A stretch of 64,000 nucleotides of DNA, taken from positions 62,001-126,000 of the forward strand of contig NZ_JARPVX010000004.1 in assembly GCF_033947565.1 (NCBI RefSeq), read 5' to 3'. Below the pieces are notes generated by a model, which was given only the letters and a program-made list of their open reading frames with translations, had not been told where the DNA came from and ran no database searches. Position 1 is the stretch's first letter, and the number at the start of each line of letters is the position of its first letter. Below are positions 24,429 through 34,300 of this stretch, in pieces. A program made the position numbers and the translations under genes. The DNA is from Lichenihabitans sp033947565. GTDB lineage: Bacteria > Pseudomonadota > Alphaproteobacteria > Rhizobiales > Beijerinckiaceae.

Positions 24429-24812
24429 CTACAAGGCCTTCGGGTTGCCGGGGAGGATCTCGAAGGCATCGGCCGTGCCGTCGGCATCGGTGAAATGCCC
24501 TGTGTCGGCCGCGACCGACACCTGCAAGCAAGCGTGGTCGTCGTCGTCGGGATAATCGAAGCAGACCTGCGTGCCGTCCTGGTTCCATCGTCCCGTGGTG
24601 GCGCCGTCGCCGTCGAGGCGCCGCAGCGTGCCGTCGGGGGCATAGAACTCCGTGTAGCTGCCGCCCTTGGTGGTCACCACCACGGTGTTGCCGACAAGCT
24701 TCTGCCAGGCCGCCGAGCCGTTCAGCGTTGCCTCCTGGGCGCGGCTGGTCGTAATCCCGAGCAGCATCAGGGCCGCCAGCGCGGTGGCGCGAGATCGGTG
24801 AAACGTGGCCAT
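24429..24812 (-). CDS. Exported protein of unknown function (127 aa)
   Basis: A small secreted protein with a signal peptide (ATALAALMLLGITTSRAQ, cut near residue 25). The mature part has the pattern WQKLVGNTVVV, YAPDGTLRRLDGDGATTGRW and VCFDYPDDDDHACLQV, with a Cys pair (about 13 residues apart) and an acidic DDDDH cluster between them. This pattern resembles a widespread alphaproteobacterial secreted beta-sheet family with no assigned role. The ATG at 24812 has GGGGAG six bases upstream. Confidence 0.78.
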   Translation of the reverse strand: MATFHRSRATALAALMLLGITTSRAQEATLNGSAAWQKLVGNTVVVTTKGGSYTEFYAPDGTLRRLDGDGATTGRWNQDGTQVCFDYPDDDDHACLQVSVAADTGHFTDADGTADAFEILPGNPKAL

Positions 24813-24972
24813 CTTGTTCTCCCCGGCCGGGGTGCCATAAGTCGCGCTGCCGCTCAAGCGAGGCCTGCCGGTCCTGCCGGCCGGACGGACCACACAACGA
24901 TGACGCGTAATAAGCGCCAGGGCCACCAAGGCTTGCTCCCGCGGTGGGCCGCACCTGCATTGACCAGCCTGC

Positions 24973-25812
24973 GTGGCTGATCCGATGTTCTTCGTCCTAT
25001 CGAAGCTGATCTGGTTCGTGGTCGCGCCCGCCAATCTTCTGATGCTCGCCAGCCTCTTCGGGCTTGTGGCGATCGGGCTGGGATGGAGCCGCGCCGGGCG
25101 GGTCGCCACCACGGTCGGGGTCGTCGGGCTCGCGGTGCTGGGCTTCTCGCCGCTGGGCGCCCTGATCCTGCGGCCGCTCGAGGATCGCTTTCCCGCGCCA
25201 CCGGCCGACATGGTGGCCCCGGATGGGCTCGTGGTGCTAGGTGGCTCGACCGACGAAACCATCAGCGCGGCCCGCGACCAGCCGACCGTTTCGGATGCGG
25301 CCACGCGCATCACGGCCGCGGTCGAACTGGCGCGTCGCTATCCCGCGGCGCGCCTCGTCTTCTCGGGCGGTTCGGGGCGCCTGCTGCCGCATGCCCGCAC
25401 CGAGGCCGAAGACACGCGCCGCCTTTGGATCGGCATGGGTGTCGATCCGGGGCGCATTACGCTCGAGGACCGATCCCGCAACACGGACGAGAACGCACGC
25501 TTCACGGCCGCGCTCGTCAGGCCCGCGCCCGGCGCCCGCTGGCTGCTGGTGACCTCGGCCTTCCATATGCCCCGTTCGGTCGGCCTGTTTCGTGCCGCCG
25601 GCTTCCCGGTGATCGCCTATCCGGTCGATTATCATACGACGGACACGGGCGACGACCTTCTGCCGCCACGCGGCCTCGCGTCCGGGCTGGCGCGCTTCGA
25701 GATCGCAGCGCGCGAATGGGTCGGCCTGTTAGTGTATCGGGTCACCGGGCGCACCCACGACCTGTTTCCCCGGCCGGATGGCGTAGCGGAGGAGCCCAAG
25801 CCGGTCGGCTGA
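24973..25812 (+). CDS. YdcF/ElyC family membrane protein (DUF218)
   Basis: A 279-residue inner-membrane protein with two N-terminal membrane segments (about residues 5-55) and a periplasmic DUF218 domain. Seen motifs are GLVVLGGSTDETIS near residue 85, ARLVFSGGSG near 125, RSRNTDENARFTA near 165 and WLLVTSAFHMPRSVGLFR near 190. Relatives include ElyC and SanA, linked to envelope integrity. The start is GTG at 24973 or ATG at 24985. Confidence 0.88.
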   Translation: MADPMFFVLSKLIWFVVAPANLLMLASLFGLVAIGLGWSRAGRVATTVGVVGLAVLGFSPLGALILRPLEDRFPAPPADMVAPDGLVVLGGSTDETISAARDQPTVSDAATRITAAVELARRYPAARLVFSGGSGRLLPHARTEAEDTRRLWIGMGVDPGRITLEDRSRNTDENARFTAALVRPAPGARWLLVTSAFHMPRSVGLFRAAGFPVIAYPVDYHTTDTGDDLLPPRGLASGLARFEIAAREWVGLLVYRVTGRTHDLFPRPDGVAEEPKPVG

Positions 25813-25893
25813 TCTCTGGTATCAGGACTTTCGGCTTGTTCTCGGGAAGCCGCCGCCGCATGACGGACTTCCTGAGCGACGCGGAGCTGTGAG

Positions 25894-26547
25894 ATGGCCT
25901 GGACCCTGTTTATCGGCAACAAGGCCTATTCGTCCTGGTCGCTGCGGCCCTGGATCCTGATGCGCCATTTCGGCATCCCGTTCACAGACAAGACCATCCC
26001 GCTCGACCAGTCGACAACGGGGGAGGAGATCAGGCGTCATTCGCCGACCGGCCGCGTGCCCCTGCTCGAGGCCGACGGCGTCAGGGTCTGGGAGTCGCTC
26101 GCCATCATGGAGTTCCTGGCCGAGCGTTTTCCCGACTTGGCGATCTGGCCGGCCGACCCTGAAGCACGCACGCTGGCCCGCTCGCTGGCTTCTGAGATGC
26201 ATGCCGGCTTCCAACGGCTGCGGCAGACCTGCCCGACCAACTTTCGTCGGCCGCAACGCGCCATTGCGATCCCGGACGATGCCCGCCGCGATGTCGACCG
26301 CATCGAGGAGGCCTGGGCCGGCGCTCGGGAACGCTGGGGGCAGGGCGGCCCCTTCCTGTTCGGCGCCTTCACGGCGGCCGACGCCATGTTCGCGCCCGTG
26401 ATCAACCGCCTGTGGACCTATGCGATCCCGGTGCGGCCCGAGACCGCGGCCTATATGGCGGCCGTCATGGCATTACCGGCCTGGCACGCCTGGATCGAGG
26501 GCGCCGAGGCCGAGCCCTGGTTTATCGACAGGTATGAGGCGATCTGA
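25894..26547 (+). CDS. Glutathione S-transferase
   Basis: A 217-residue GST with the N-terminal thioredoxin fold (FIGNKAYSSWSLRPWILM, active-site Ser in SSWS near residue 15), GRVPLLEADG and the glutathione-contact WESLAIMEFLAERFP, followed by a helical C-terminal domain (ADAMFAPVINRLWTYAI). The arrangement resembles the MaiA/zeta-like and GstA-type groups, but the substrate is not clear. It lies before the DUF1489 gene on the same strand. Confidence 0.9.
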   Translation: MAWTLFIGNKAYSSWSLRPWILMRHFGIPFTDKTIPLDQSTTGEEIRRHSPTGRVPLLEADGVRVWESLAIMEFLAERFPDLAIWPADPEARTLARSLASEMHAGFQRLRQTCPTNFRRPQRAIAIPDDARRDVDRIEEAWAGARERWGQGGPFLFGAFTAADAMFAPVINRLWTYAIPVRPETAAYMAAVMALPAWHAWIEGAEAEPWFIDRYEAI

Positions 26548-26594
26548 CGATTCGTCTCGTGGCTTCGCGGCTGGGCCTGCGCTAGACCACGCCG

Positions 26595-27032
26595 ATGCCC
26601 CTCCACCTGCTGAAACTCTGCGTCGGCGCCGAATCGATCGACGACCTGGAAGGCTGGATTGCGGCGCGCCTCGAAACGCAACGCGCCGCCGGCGAGGCGA
26701 CTGAGCAAAAGCACACCACTCGCATGGTGCCGACTCGCACGACTGAGCTGCTCGACGGTGGCTCGTTGTTCTGGGTCATCAAGGGCCATATCGCGGCCCG
26801 CCAGGAGTTGGTGGCCATCCGCCCGTTCACCGACGACGGCGGCATCGGCCGCTGTCATCTCGTGCTCGTGCCGACCGTCATCCCGGTCGACCCCCGTCCG
26901 TGCCGACCGTTCCAGGGCTGGCGTTACTTGCAGCACGACACGGCGCCGCAAGACCTCGGATCGTTCGGGCGGGACGTGGTCGGGCTGCCGGAACCGCTCC
27001 GCCGCGAATTGCGGCTGCTCGGGCTGTTGTAG
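26595..27032 (+). CDS. DUF1489 protein
   Basis: A 145-residue cytoplasmic protein of the alphaproteobacterial DUF1489 family, opening MPLHLLKLCVGAESIDDLEGW and containing LFWVIKGHIAARQ, a CHLVLVP strand and a GWRYL segment. Function is unknown. It converges on accC with 9 bases between the stops. Confidence 0.85.
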   Translation: MPLHLLKLCVGAESIDDLEGWIAARLETQRAAGEATEQKHTTRMVPTRTTELLDGGSLFWVIKGHIAARQELVAIRPFTDDGGIGRCHLVLVPTVIPVDPRPCRPFQGWRYLQHDTAPQDLGSFGRDVVGLPEPLRRELRLLGLL

Positions 27033-27041
27033 CCCCGAGCC

Positions 27042-28412
27042 TCAGCGTGGAACGCCGTCCGCCTCTGCATTGGCCGGATCGGCCAGGAAGCGTTCCAGCC
27101 AATGAATGTCGTAGTCGCCGTTCTGCATGTCGGGATTGCGCACGAGACGGCGGAACAGCGGCAGGGTGGTCTCGATGCCGTCGATGATGAATTCGTCGAG
27201 TGCGCGTCGCAGGCGAAGCAGCGCCTCCGTGCGGGTCCGGCCGTGGACGATCAGCTTGCCGACAAGCGAATCGTAGTTCGGCGGGATCGTGTAGCCCTGA
27301 TATACGGCGCTATCGACCCGCACACCGAGACCGCCCGGCGGATGGTAATAGGCGATCTTGCCGGGCGAAGGCCGGAAGGTCAGCGGGTTTTCGGCATTCA
27401 CCCGGCATTCGATGGCATGGCCGGAGAAGCGGACATCCGCCTGGGTCAGCCCAAGCGGAGCGCCGGCCGCGATCTTGATCTGCTCGTTGACGAGATCGAT
27501 CCCGGTGATCATCTCGGTGACCGGATGCTCGACCTGGATGCGGGTGTTCATCTCGATAAAGTAGAACTGCCCGTTCTCGTACAGGAACTCGATCGTGCCA
27601 GCGCCCAGATAAGCGAGCTTGCGCATGGCATCGGCGCAGATCTCGCCGATTTCGCTGCGCTGGTCTCCGTCGAGCGCTGGGGACAAGCCTTCTTCCCACA
27701 CCTTCTGGTGCCGGCGCTGCAGCGAGCAATCGCGTTCGCCGAGGTGGACGGCCGCACCGCGCCCGTCACCCAGCACCTGCACCTCGATATGGCGCGGCTT
27801 TTCGAGGTATTTCTCGAGATATACGGCGTCGTCGCCGAAGGCGGCCTTTGCTTCGCGCCGGGCGGAAGACAGCGCTTCCGACAGGTCGGCCGCCGTGCGG
27901 GCCACCTTCATGCCGCGACCGCCGCCGCCTGAGGCCGCCTTGACCAGCACCGGAAAGCCGATGTCGGCCGCCACGCGGGATGCTTCGGCATCATCGGTGA
28001 CGCCGCCTTCGGATCCCGGCACGCAGGGGATGCCGAGCGCGCGGGCGGTCTTCTTGGCCTCGATCTTGTCGCCCATCACCCGGATATGCTCGGCCTTCGG
28101 GCCGATGAAGGCGATGTCGTGCTCGGCCAGGATCTCGGCGAAGCGCGCGTTCTCGCTCAGAAAACCGTAGCCAGGGTGGATGGCATCGGCGCCGGTGATC
28201 TCGCAAGCCGACAGGAGGGCCGGGATGTTGAGATAGCTGTCGCGGGCCGGCGGCGGCCCGATGCAGACGCTTTCATCCGCCAGCTTGACGTGCATGGCAT
28301 CGGCGTCGGCGGTGGAATGCACCGCCACGGTCGCGATGCCGAGCTCTTTGGCGGCGCGCAACACCCGCAGGGCGATCTCGCCCCGGTTGGCGATCAGGAT
28401 CTTGTCGAACAT
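27042..28412 (-). CDS. accC: Acetyl-CoA carboxylase, biotin carboxylase subunit
   Basis: ATP-dependent carboxylation of AccB-bound biotin, the first step of fatty acid synthesis. The 456 residues open FDKILIANRGEIALRV, include the glycine-rich ATP lid GGGGRGMKVA near residue 163, the metal and biotin segment EMNTRIQVEHPVTEMITG near 288 and the catalytic Arg region. It follows accB after 20 bases. Length and motifs are standard. Confidence 0.97.
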   Translation of the reverse strand: MFDKILIANRGEIALRVLRAAKELGIATVAVHSTADADAMHVKLADESVCIGPPPARDSYLNIPALLSACEITGADAIHPGYGFLSENARFAEILAEHDIAFIGPKAEHIRVMGDKIEAKKTARALGIPCVPGSEGGVTDDAEASRVAADIGFPVLVKAASGGGGRGMKVARTAADLSEALSSARREAKAAFGDDAVYLEKYLEKPRHIEVQVLGDGRGAAVHLGERDCSLQRRHQKVWEEGLSPALDGDQRSEIGEICADAMRKLAYLGAGTIEFLYENGQFYFIEMNTRIQVEHPVTEMITGIDLVNEQIKIAAGAPLGLTQADVRFSGHAIECRVNAENPLTFRPSPGKIAYYHPPGGLGVRVDSAVYQGYTIPPNYDSLVGKLIVHGRTRTEALLRLRRALDEFIIDGIETTLPLFRRLVRNPDMQNGDYDIHWLERFLADPANAEADGVPR

Positions 28413-28432
28413 GGCCGAACTCCAGCGGGCGC

Positions 28433-28963
28433 TCAGGCGATGACGATCAAGGGTTCGCCATATTCGACGGGCTGGCCATCTTCGACCAGGATGGCCGAGA
28501 TCGTGCCCGACTTGTGGGCCACGATATCGTTAAAGGTCTTCATCGCTTCAACCAGCAGCACGCGGTCACCGGCCTTGACGCTGGCGCCAACGTCGACGAA
28601 GGGCTTCGATTCCGGGTTGGCGCGGCGGTAAACGGTGCCGACCATCGGCGACTTGAGCAGCGAAGCGGGATCGATCTCGGCCGGGGCTTCCTCGACCACT
28701 GGGGCGGCCGCCAGGGCCGGCGCGATGGCCGCGGGCGCCGCCACATGCGCCATCATGGGTGCCACCGCAGTGGTCTTGGACCGGTGATGCCGTGTCAGGC
28801 GAATGCGCAGGTCGCCCTTCTCGATCTCGATCTCGGCGAGGTCGGTCTCGCTGACGAGTTCGGCCAGCTGCCGCACCAGATCCGCATCGATCAGCGAAGC
28901 ATCCGCCTGGGCATCGGACGAGGAAGAAGGCTTGGCGCGCACACGCAGACCGTTTCGGATCAT
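28433..28963 (-). CDS. accB: Acetyl-CoA carboxylase, biotin carboxyl carrier protein
   Basis: A 176-residue biotin carrier. The N-terminal domain (residues 1-60) is followed by an Ala/Pro-rich linker (about 65-98) and a C-terminal biotinyl domain (100-176). The biotin attachment site is Lys142 in VEAMKTFND. It forms an accBC pair. In many relatives aroQ lies directly upstream, but here only 223 bases without a recognisable gene separate it from the DsbA-family gene. Confidence 0.96.
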   Translation of the reverse strand: MIRNGLRVRAKPSSSSDAQADASLIDADLVRQLAELVSETDLAEIEIEKGDLRIRLTRHHRSKTTAVAPMMAHVAAPAAIAPALAAAPVVEEAPAEIDPASLLKSPMVGTVYRRANPESKPFVDVGASVKAGDRVLLVEAMKTFNDIVAHKSGTISAILVEDGQPVEYGEPLIVIA

Positions 28964-29186
28964 CGTTGGAACAACTCCCGGCGTCCCGCACGCGTCGAAG
29001 CGTCGGGCGGGGCCGTCAGAAAGAAAGCATCGCGACGCCGGCAGGCTCGATGCGCCGTATCGGCCCGAGGGGCCGGAACCGGAAGGGCTTCAAGGATCGT
29101 CACGCGACACAAGGACATGGTCGAGCCTCCATAGACCCGCTCCGGAGCGATGGAAAGAACCGGAGCGGCGCCAAAGGCCGCTTTTC

Positions 29187-29978
29187 TCAGGAACAGGTCG
29201 ACTTCCCGCATTTGGCGACGTTGTCGACGTGCTCCTTCAGCTCGTCATAGCCAACCGCGCCCACCACCACATCGGACCCGACCACGAAGGATGGCGTACC
29301 GGTGAGGCTCAAGGCGTCGGCCAGTTGCAGGCTCTGCTGTATGCCGGCCTTGATCTCCGGCTTCGCCAGATCCTTGGTGAGCTGATCCATGTCGACGCCC
29401 GAATCCTTGGCGGCCGCGAGCGCCTGCGCTTTGGCAACGGGACCATGGGTCGAGAGCAGCTTATAATGGAAGGCCCAGAACTTGTCGCCATTCAGCTGGG
29501 TCCGCACGGCGCCGGCCACCTGGGCGGCTTCGACCGAGCCCGGGCCAAGCACCGGGAAGTCGCGCAATACCACCCGCATGTCCGGGGTGGTCTTCATCAG
29601 CTTGGCCATGTCGTCGAGCGCGCGCTTGCAGTAGCCGCAATTGTAATCGAAGAACTCGACCAGCGTGACCTTGCCGTTCGGATTGCCCACCACCTCGCCA
29701 TAGGGCGAGTTCAGCAGGGCATCCGACTGGTCGCGCATGATGGTCTCGCGCTTGGCCGCCTCCTGGGCCTTGTCGCGCTTGTCGAGCTCGACCATGGCGT
29801 CGCGCAGCACCTCCGGGTTCTGGACGAGGTAATCCTTTACCAGCGCGCCGATCTCGGCCTTCTGGGCCGGGTTGAATTCCGCGGCCTGCGTGGCCGGGGT
29901 CATGGCCAACAGGGCGGCCCCGGTTGCGGCCGCTGCCAGCCAGCGGCGCGTTCGGCGGGAAGGCTCGAGAAAAAACAT
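29187..29978 (-). CDS. Periplasmic DsbA-family thiol:disulfide oxidoreductase
   Basis: A 263-residue protein with a signal peptide (WLAAAATGAALLAMTPATQAA) and an N-terminal helical region. A thioredoxin-fold domain carries the active-site Cys114-Gly-Tyr-Cys117 in FFDYNCGYCKRA and a cis-Pro loop in LTGTPSFVVG. Two more Cys (in KCGKSTC) end the protein. The composition is close to DsbG/ScsC-type isomerases of rhizobia. The ATG at 29978 has AGGAG six bases upstream. It probably helps disulfide formation or isomerisation in the periplasm. Confidence 0.9.
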   Translation of the reverse strand: MFFLEPSRRTRRWLAAAATGAALLAMTPATQAAEFNPAQKAEIGALVKDYLVQNPEVLRDAMVELDKRDKAQEAAKRETIMRDQSDALLNSPYGEVVGNPNGKVTLVEFFDYNCGYCKRALDDMAKLMKTTPDMRVVLRDFPVLGPGSVEAAQVAGAVRTQLNGDKFWAFHYKLLSTHGPVAKAQALAAAKDSGVDMDQLTKDLAKPEIKAGIQQSLQLADALSLTGTPSFVVGSDVVVGAVGYDELKEHVDNVAKCGKSTCS

Positions 29979-30180
29979 CGGGAACTCCTGGTCGGCCGGA
30001 CGCAAGAACGGCGATCGCATGCACAAGTGGGCTCAGCATGGACCTTCGCATTATGTCGATCTCGGGGCTATGGCCCGTTCGGCGGGGCGGAGCCCTTGCC
30101 GCGCAGCCCGGCTGTATCCAGGCGAGCATCCAGCCCGCTACAAGCGGCCGCATTGCAGTCTCGCGCCCTCAAGGGTCTCC

Positions 30181-31338
30181 ATGTTTCAAGCTTCGCGTCG
30201 TAGCGCCGTGTCCCCCTTTCTGGCCATGGATGTGCTGAGTGCCGCCACCCTGAAGGAACGCGCCGGCGAGCGGGTGATCCACATGGAGGTGGGGGAGCCC
30301 GGTTCGCCCACCCCGCTTCCCGTGCGGGCCGCCGCCCAGCGCGTGCTCGAAGCCGGTCGCGTCGGCTACACGGAAGCCCTCGGCCTGCCGGCCCTGCGGG
30401 CCCGCATCGCGCAGCATTATGCCGATTGGTACGGCGTTTCGCTCGATCCGGCCCGCGTCGTTGTGACCACGGGCTCGTCCGGCGGCTTCACCTTGAGCTT
30501 CCTGGCCTTGTTCGATGTCGGGGCACGGGTCGCCATCGCGGCGCCGGGTTACCCGGCCTATCGCAACATCCTGCAGGCGCTCGGCCTCGTGGTGGTCGAT
30601 CTGCCGACCTCGAAGCTAAGCCGCTATGCCGTGACGGCCGAGATGATCCGCCGCGCCCATGCCGAGCAGCGGCTCGACGGCGTGCTGCTGATGAGCCCCG
30701 CCAACCCGTCCGGCACCATGATGCTGCCGGAAGAGCTGGCTGCCGTCGCCGCGACCTGCGAGGGTCTGGGCATCCGGTTCATCTCGGACGAGATCTACCA
30801 TGGCCTGACCTATGAGCGTCCAGCCGAGACGGCGTTGCGCTCTTCCGACAGCGTCGTGGTGGTGAACTCGTTTTCGAAATATTTCTGCATGACGGGATGG
30901 CGGGTCGGCTGGCTGGTGGTGCCGGAACCCCCGGTGCGCACCATGGAGCGCCTGCAGCAAAGCTTGTCGATCTCGGTGCCCACCCTCAGCCAGGTGGCGG
31001 CGCTGGCAGCCTTCGAGGCCCAGCCGGAGCTCGAACGCATCCGCGACGCCTATGCGGCGAACCGGCAGGTGCTGCTCGAGGCACTGCCACGCCTCGGCTT
31101 CACAGACCTGCATCCGGTCGATGGAGCCTTCTATTGTTACGCGGACGTCAGCCGGCTGAGCAACGACTCGGTCGAACTCTGCCGCCTGATGCTCGACCAG
31201 ACCGGGGTGGCGGCGACGCCCGGCATCGACATCGATCCGGAACGCGGCCGCAGCACCCTTCGGCTGTCCTTTGCGGGGCCGCAGGCCGACGTCGTCGAGG
31301 CGGTGCAGCGGTTGGAAACCTGGTTGCCGCGCCTTTGA
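30181..31338 (+). CDS. Class I/II PLP-dependent aminotransferase
   Basis: A 385-residue aspartate aminotransferase-fold enzyme. The PLP-binding Lys is in NSFSKYFCMTGWRVGW near residue 240. It also has HMEVGEPGSPTP near residue 34, TGSSGGFTLSFLALF near 98 and LMSPANPSGTMM (the NPxG loop) near 175. C-terminal RLSFAG carries the substrate-carboxylate Arg. The donor and acceptor cannot be assigned. The ATG at 30181 is chosen because the family starts within the next few residues; a longer frame runs antisense to the DsbA gene. Confidence 0.9.
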   Translation: MFQASRRSAVSPFLAMDVLSAATLKERAGERVIHMEVGEPGSPTPLPVRAAAQRVLEAGRVGYTEALGLPALRARIAQHYADWYGVSLDPARVVVTTGSSGGFTLSFLALFDVGARVAIAAPGYPAYRNILQALGLVVVDLPTSKLSRYAVTAEMIRRAHAEQRLDGVLLMSPANPSGTMMLPEELAAVAATCEGLGIRFISDEIYHGLTYERPAETALRSSDSVVVVNSFSKYFCMTGWRVGWLVVPEPPVRTMERLQQSLSISVPTLSQVAALAAFEAQPELERIRDAYAANRQVLLEALPRLGFTDLHPVDGAFYCYADVSRLSNDSVELCRLMLDQTGVAATPGIDIDPERGRSTLRLSFAGPQADVVEAVQRLETWLPRL

Positions 31339-31342
31339 AGGA

Positions 31343-31375
31343 AAGATCGCCCAACCCTTTCGGGCGGGCGATCTT
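31343..31375. terminator. Hairpin between convergent aminotransferase and rne
   Basis: A 10-bp inverted repeat (AAGATCGCCC and GGGCGATCTT) with a 13-base loop fills most of the 42 bases between the two stop codons. It could end transcription from both sides, although no clear T-run follows on the plus strand. Confidence 0.5.
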
Positions 31376-31380
31376 CGGGC

Positions 31381-34300
31381 TCATTCCCCCGTGATGGTGG
31401 CCTTGGCGCGCTGCCACCAGCCGGACCGCTTCGGCCGGGAAGGCTCGTCGGCATCCGGCTCGGGCGTTGCGGCCGGGGCTGTCAGGCCCTCGTCGCCGGC
31501 CGGGGCTTCGGCCGCAGTCACGAGTCCGGGCAGGGCCGGTTCTTCGGCCGGCGTCTCGACAGCGTCGGCGGGGTGGTTCTTCACCGTGTCGGCGCCGATG
31601 TCGCGATCGGCCGAAGGTGCATCCATGGCGTAGGCTTCGGTCGGCGGCACGTCGGCCGGCACGGCGAGATCGAGGCTCGGCTCTTCCACCACGGCCCGGC
31701 TGCGCGACCGGCGTGACCGGCGCGGCGCCGCGGGAGCAACCTCGGCCTCCGGTGCCTTTTCGGCGGCTTCGGCCTGCGGCGCGGCGCGACGACGGCTGCG
31801 ACGGCGCGGGGTCGGCTCCGCGACCGCCTCCGCCCCTTCGGCCTCGGTCACCTCGGCCTGGGCCGCAACCGGCTCGGCAGCCGCTTCAGCCACCGCCACG
31901 ACCGCATCGTCAGCCGCCACAAGGGCGGGAGCCGGCGCGTTTCGCGCGTCCGACGCGATGTCGTCGTCGGCTCGAAAATCGCCCTCCGGGAGGTCGCCTT
32001 CGGCGCGGGCCAGGACTTCCATGCCGGTATCGGAGGGCTGATCGCCATCGGCCTCGACGCTGGACGGACCACGATCCCGGCCGCGACGCCGACGGCGGCG
32101 GCGGCGCCGGCCGCCCCCTTCGCCCTCGCCATCCTCGTTAGACCCAGCTTCGGACGCGGTGACGTCGGTCTCCAAGCTTTCCGCGGTCTCCTCGACCACG
32201 ACCTCCGCTTCGATCTCCTCGACCTCGACTTCGAGGATTTCGTCTTCGGTGCCGCCGTTATAGCCGAGCGCCTCGCGCTTCGGCGCGACCACCGGCGTGG
32301 CTTCCTCACCGCGATCAATGGCGTGGTAGACGGTGCCGGTCAGCGACGCATCGGCCGTCACCGTCAGGCTGACGCCGAAGCGGCTTTCGAGATCCGTCAA
32401 ATGCGGACGCTTCTGGTTCAGGATGTAGAGCGCCACGTCCATCGGGGTGCGAACCACGAGGTTAAAGGCGTTCGAGCGGATCAGATTGTCTTCCAGCACG
32501 CGCAGCACATGCAGCGCGATCGAGGATGTCGAGCGCACCGTGCCGGCGCCCATGCAATGCGGGCAGAGGACGGTGGAGCCTTCCAACACGCCCGTGCGGA
32601 TGCGCTGGCGCGACATTTCGAGCAGGCCGAAATGCGAAATACGGCCGATCTGGATGCGGGCGCGATCGTTCTTCAGCGCATCCTTCATGCGCTTCTCGAC
32701 CGCCCGGTTGTTGCGGCTTTCATCCATGTCGATGAAATCGACCACGATGAGGCCCGCAAGGTCGCGCAGCCGGAGCTGGCGGGCCACCTCGTCGGCAGCC
32801 TCGAGGTTGGTGCGGACCGCCGTGTCCTCGATATTGTGTTCGCGGGTCGAGCGACCCGAGTTCACGTCGATGGCGACCAGCGCCTCGGTCTGGTTGATCA
32901 CCAGATAGCCGCCCGACTTCAGCGTGACCTGGTTCGAGAACATGGCGTCGAGCTGCGCTTCGGCGCCCGACTTGGCGAAGATCGGCTGCGGATCGCGGTA
33001 GGCCACGACGCTGCGGACCTGGCTCGGCATCAAGAGCCGCATGAACTCCTTCGCCTCGCGGTAGCCCTCGTCGCCGGCCACCACGATTTCATCGATCTCC
33101 TTGGAATACAGGTCCCGGATGGCGCGCTTGATGAGCGAGCCTTCCTCGTAGACCAGCATCGGAGCGGACGAGCGCAGCGTCAGTTCGCGCACCGTTTCCC
33201 ACATGCGCAGGAGGTATTCGAAGTCGCGCTTCACCTCGCCTTCGCCTCGCGCGGCGCCCGCCGTGCGCAGGATGATGCCCATGCCTTCCGGCACCTCGAG
33301 CTCGCCCGCGATCGCCTTCAGGCGCTTGCGATCGTCCGAATCGGTGATCTTGCGGGAAATGCCGCCCCCACGCGCCGTGTTGGGCATCAGCACCGAATAG
33401 CGGCCGGCGAGCGACAGATAGGTGGTCAGCGCCGCGCCCTTGTTGCCGCGCTCTTCCTTGACGACCTGCACCAGCAGGATCTGCCGGCGCTTGATGACTT
33501 CCTGGATCTTGTAGTGCCGGCGCAGCCGCGGTGCGCGGACCGGCACGTCCTCGAGCGCGTCGCCGCCGAGCTGTTCGACCGCCTCGTCCTCGTGGGCGTC
33601 CTGGTCGTCGGTGTGGGCGGTTTCGTCCTCGCCAGCCTCGGGACGGCCGGGCTCGTTGACTTCAAGCGTCTCGACAGTCGGCGTTGCGACGTCTTGCACA
33701 AAACCGGCTTCGACGGCCGGACTGTCCTCGACGATGCGGTGATCGTCGGGCTCATAGGCGCTGGCCGGGATGGCCGGGCTACGCGCTGCATCGTCCGGGT
33801 TGCCACGGTCGGGCTCGGACGCCTCGCCCTCGGGCGTGGCCTGCTCATCGATCGGCGCGGTTTCGTCCCGGACGGCTTCGGCCTCGGCAGCAGCTTCGGG
33901 CGTCAGCAGGGCTTGCGGCTCGACGTCGTCGGACGCGACGGCCACGCCCGGCTGCTCGGAGGGCGAAGCGTCGTGCGCCTCGCCAGCACCCTGCCCATCA
34001 ACGGGAGCTGCCTCGGACTCGGGGGCCGCACCCTCCTCGCCGCCGCGACCACGGCCGTTATGCCGCCGGCGACGGCTGCGCCGCGGCGCGGTCTGGCGCT
34101 GCTCGTCGTCTTCCTCGCGATGGGCACGGGCTTCCTCGTCGAGGAGGGCCTGCCGATCGGCAACGGGGATCTGGTAATAATCCGGGTGGATTTCCGAGAA
34201 GGCCAGGAAGCCGTGCCGGTTGCCGCCGTATTCAATGAAGGCAGCCTGGAGCGAAGGTTCGACCCGGGTGACCTTGGCGAGATAGATGTTGCCGCGGAGC

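Noticed and set aside
28960..29211. Minus-strand frame of 83 codons between the DsbA-family gene and accB
   Set aside because: Starts inside the DsbA gene, has no ribosome site or domain, and does not resemble aroQ.
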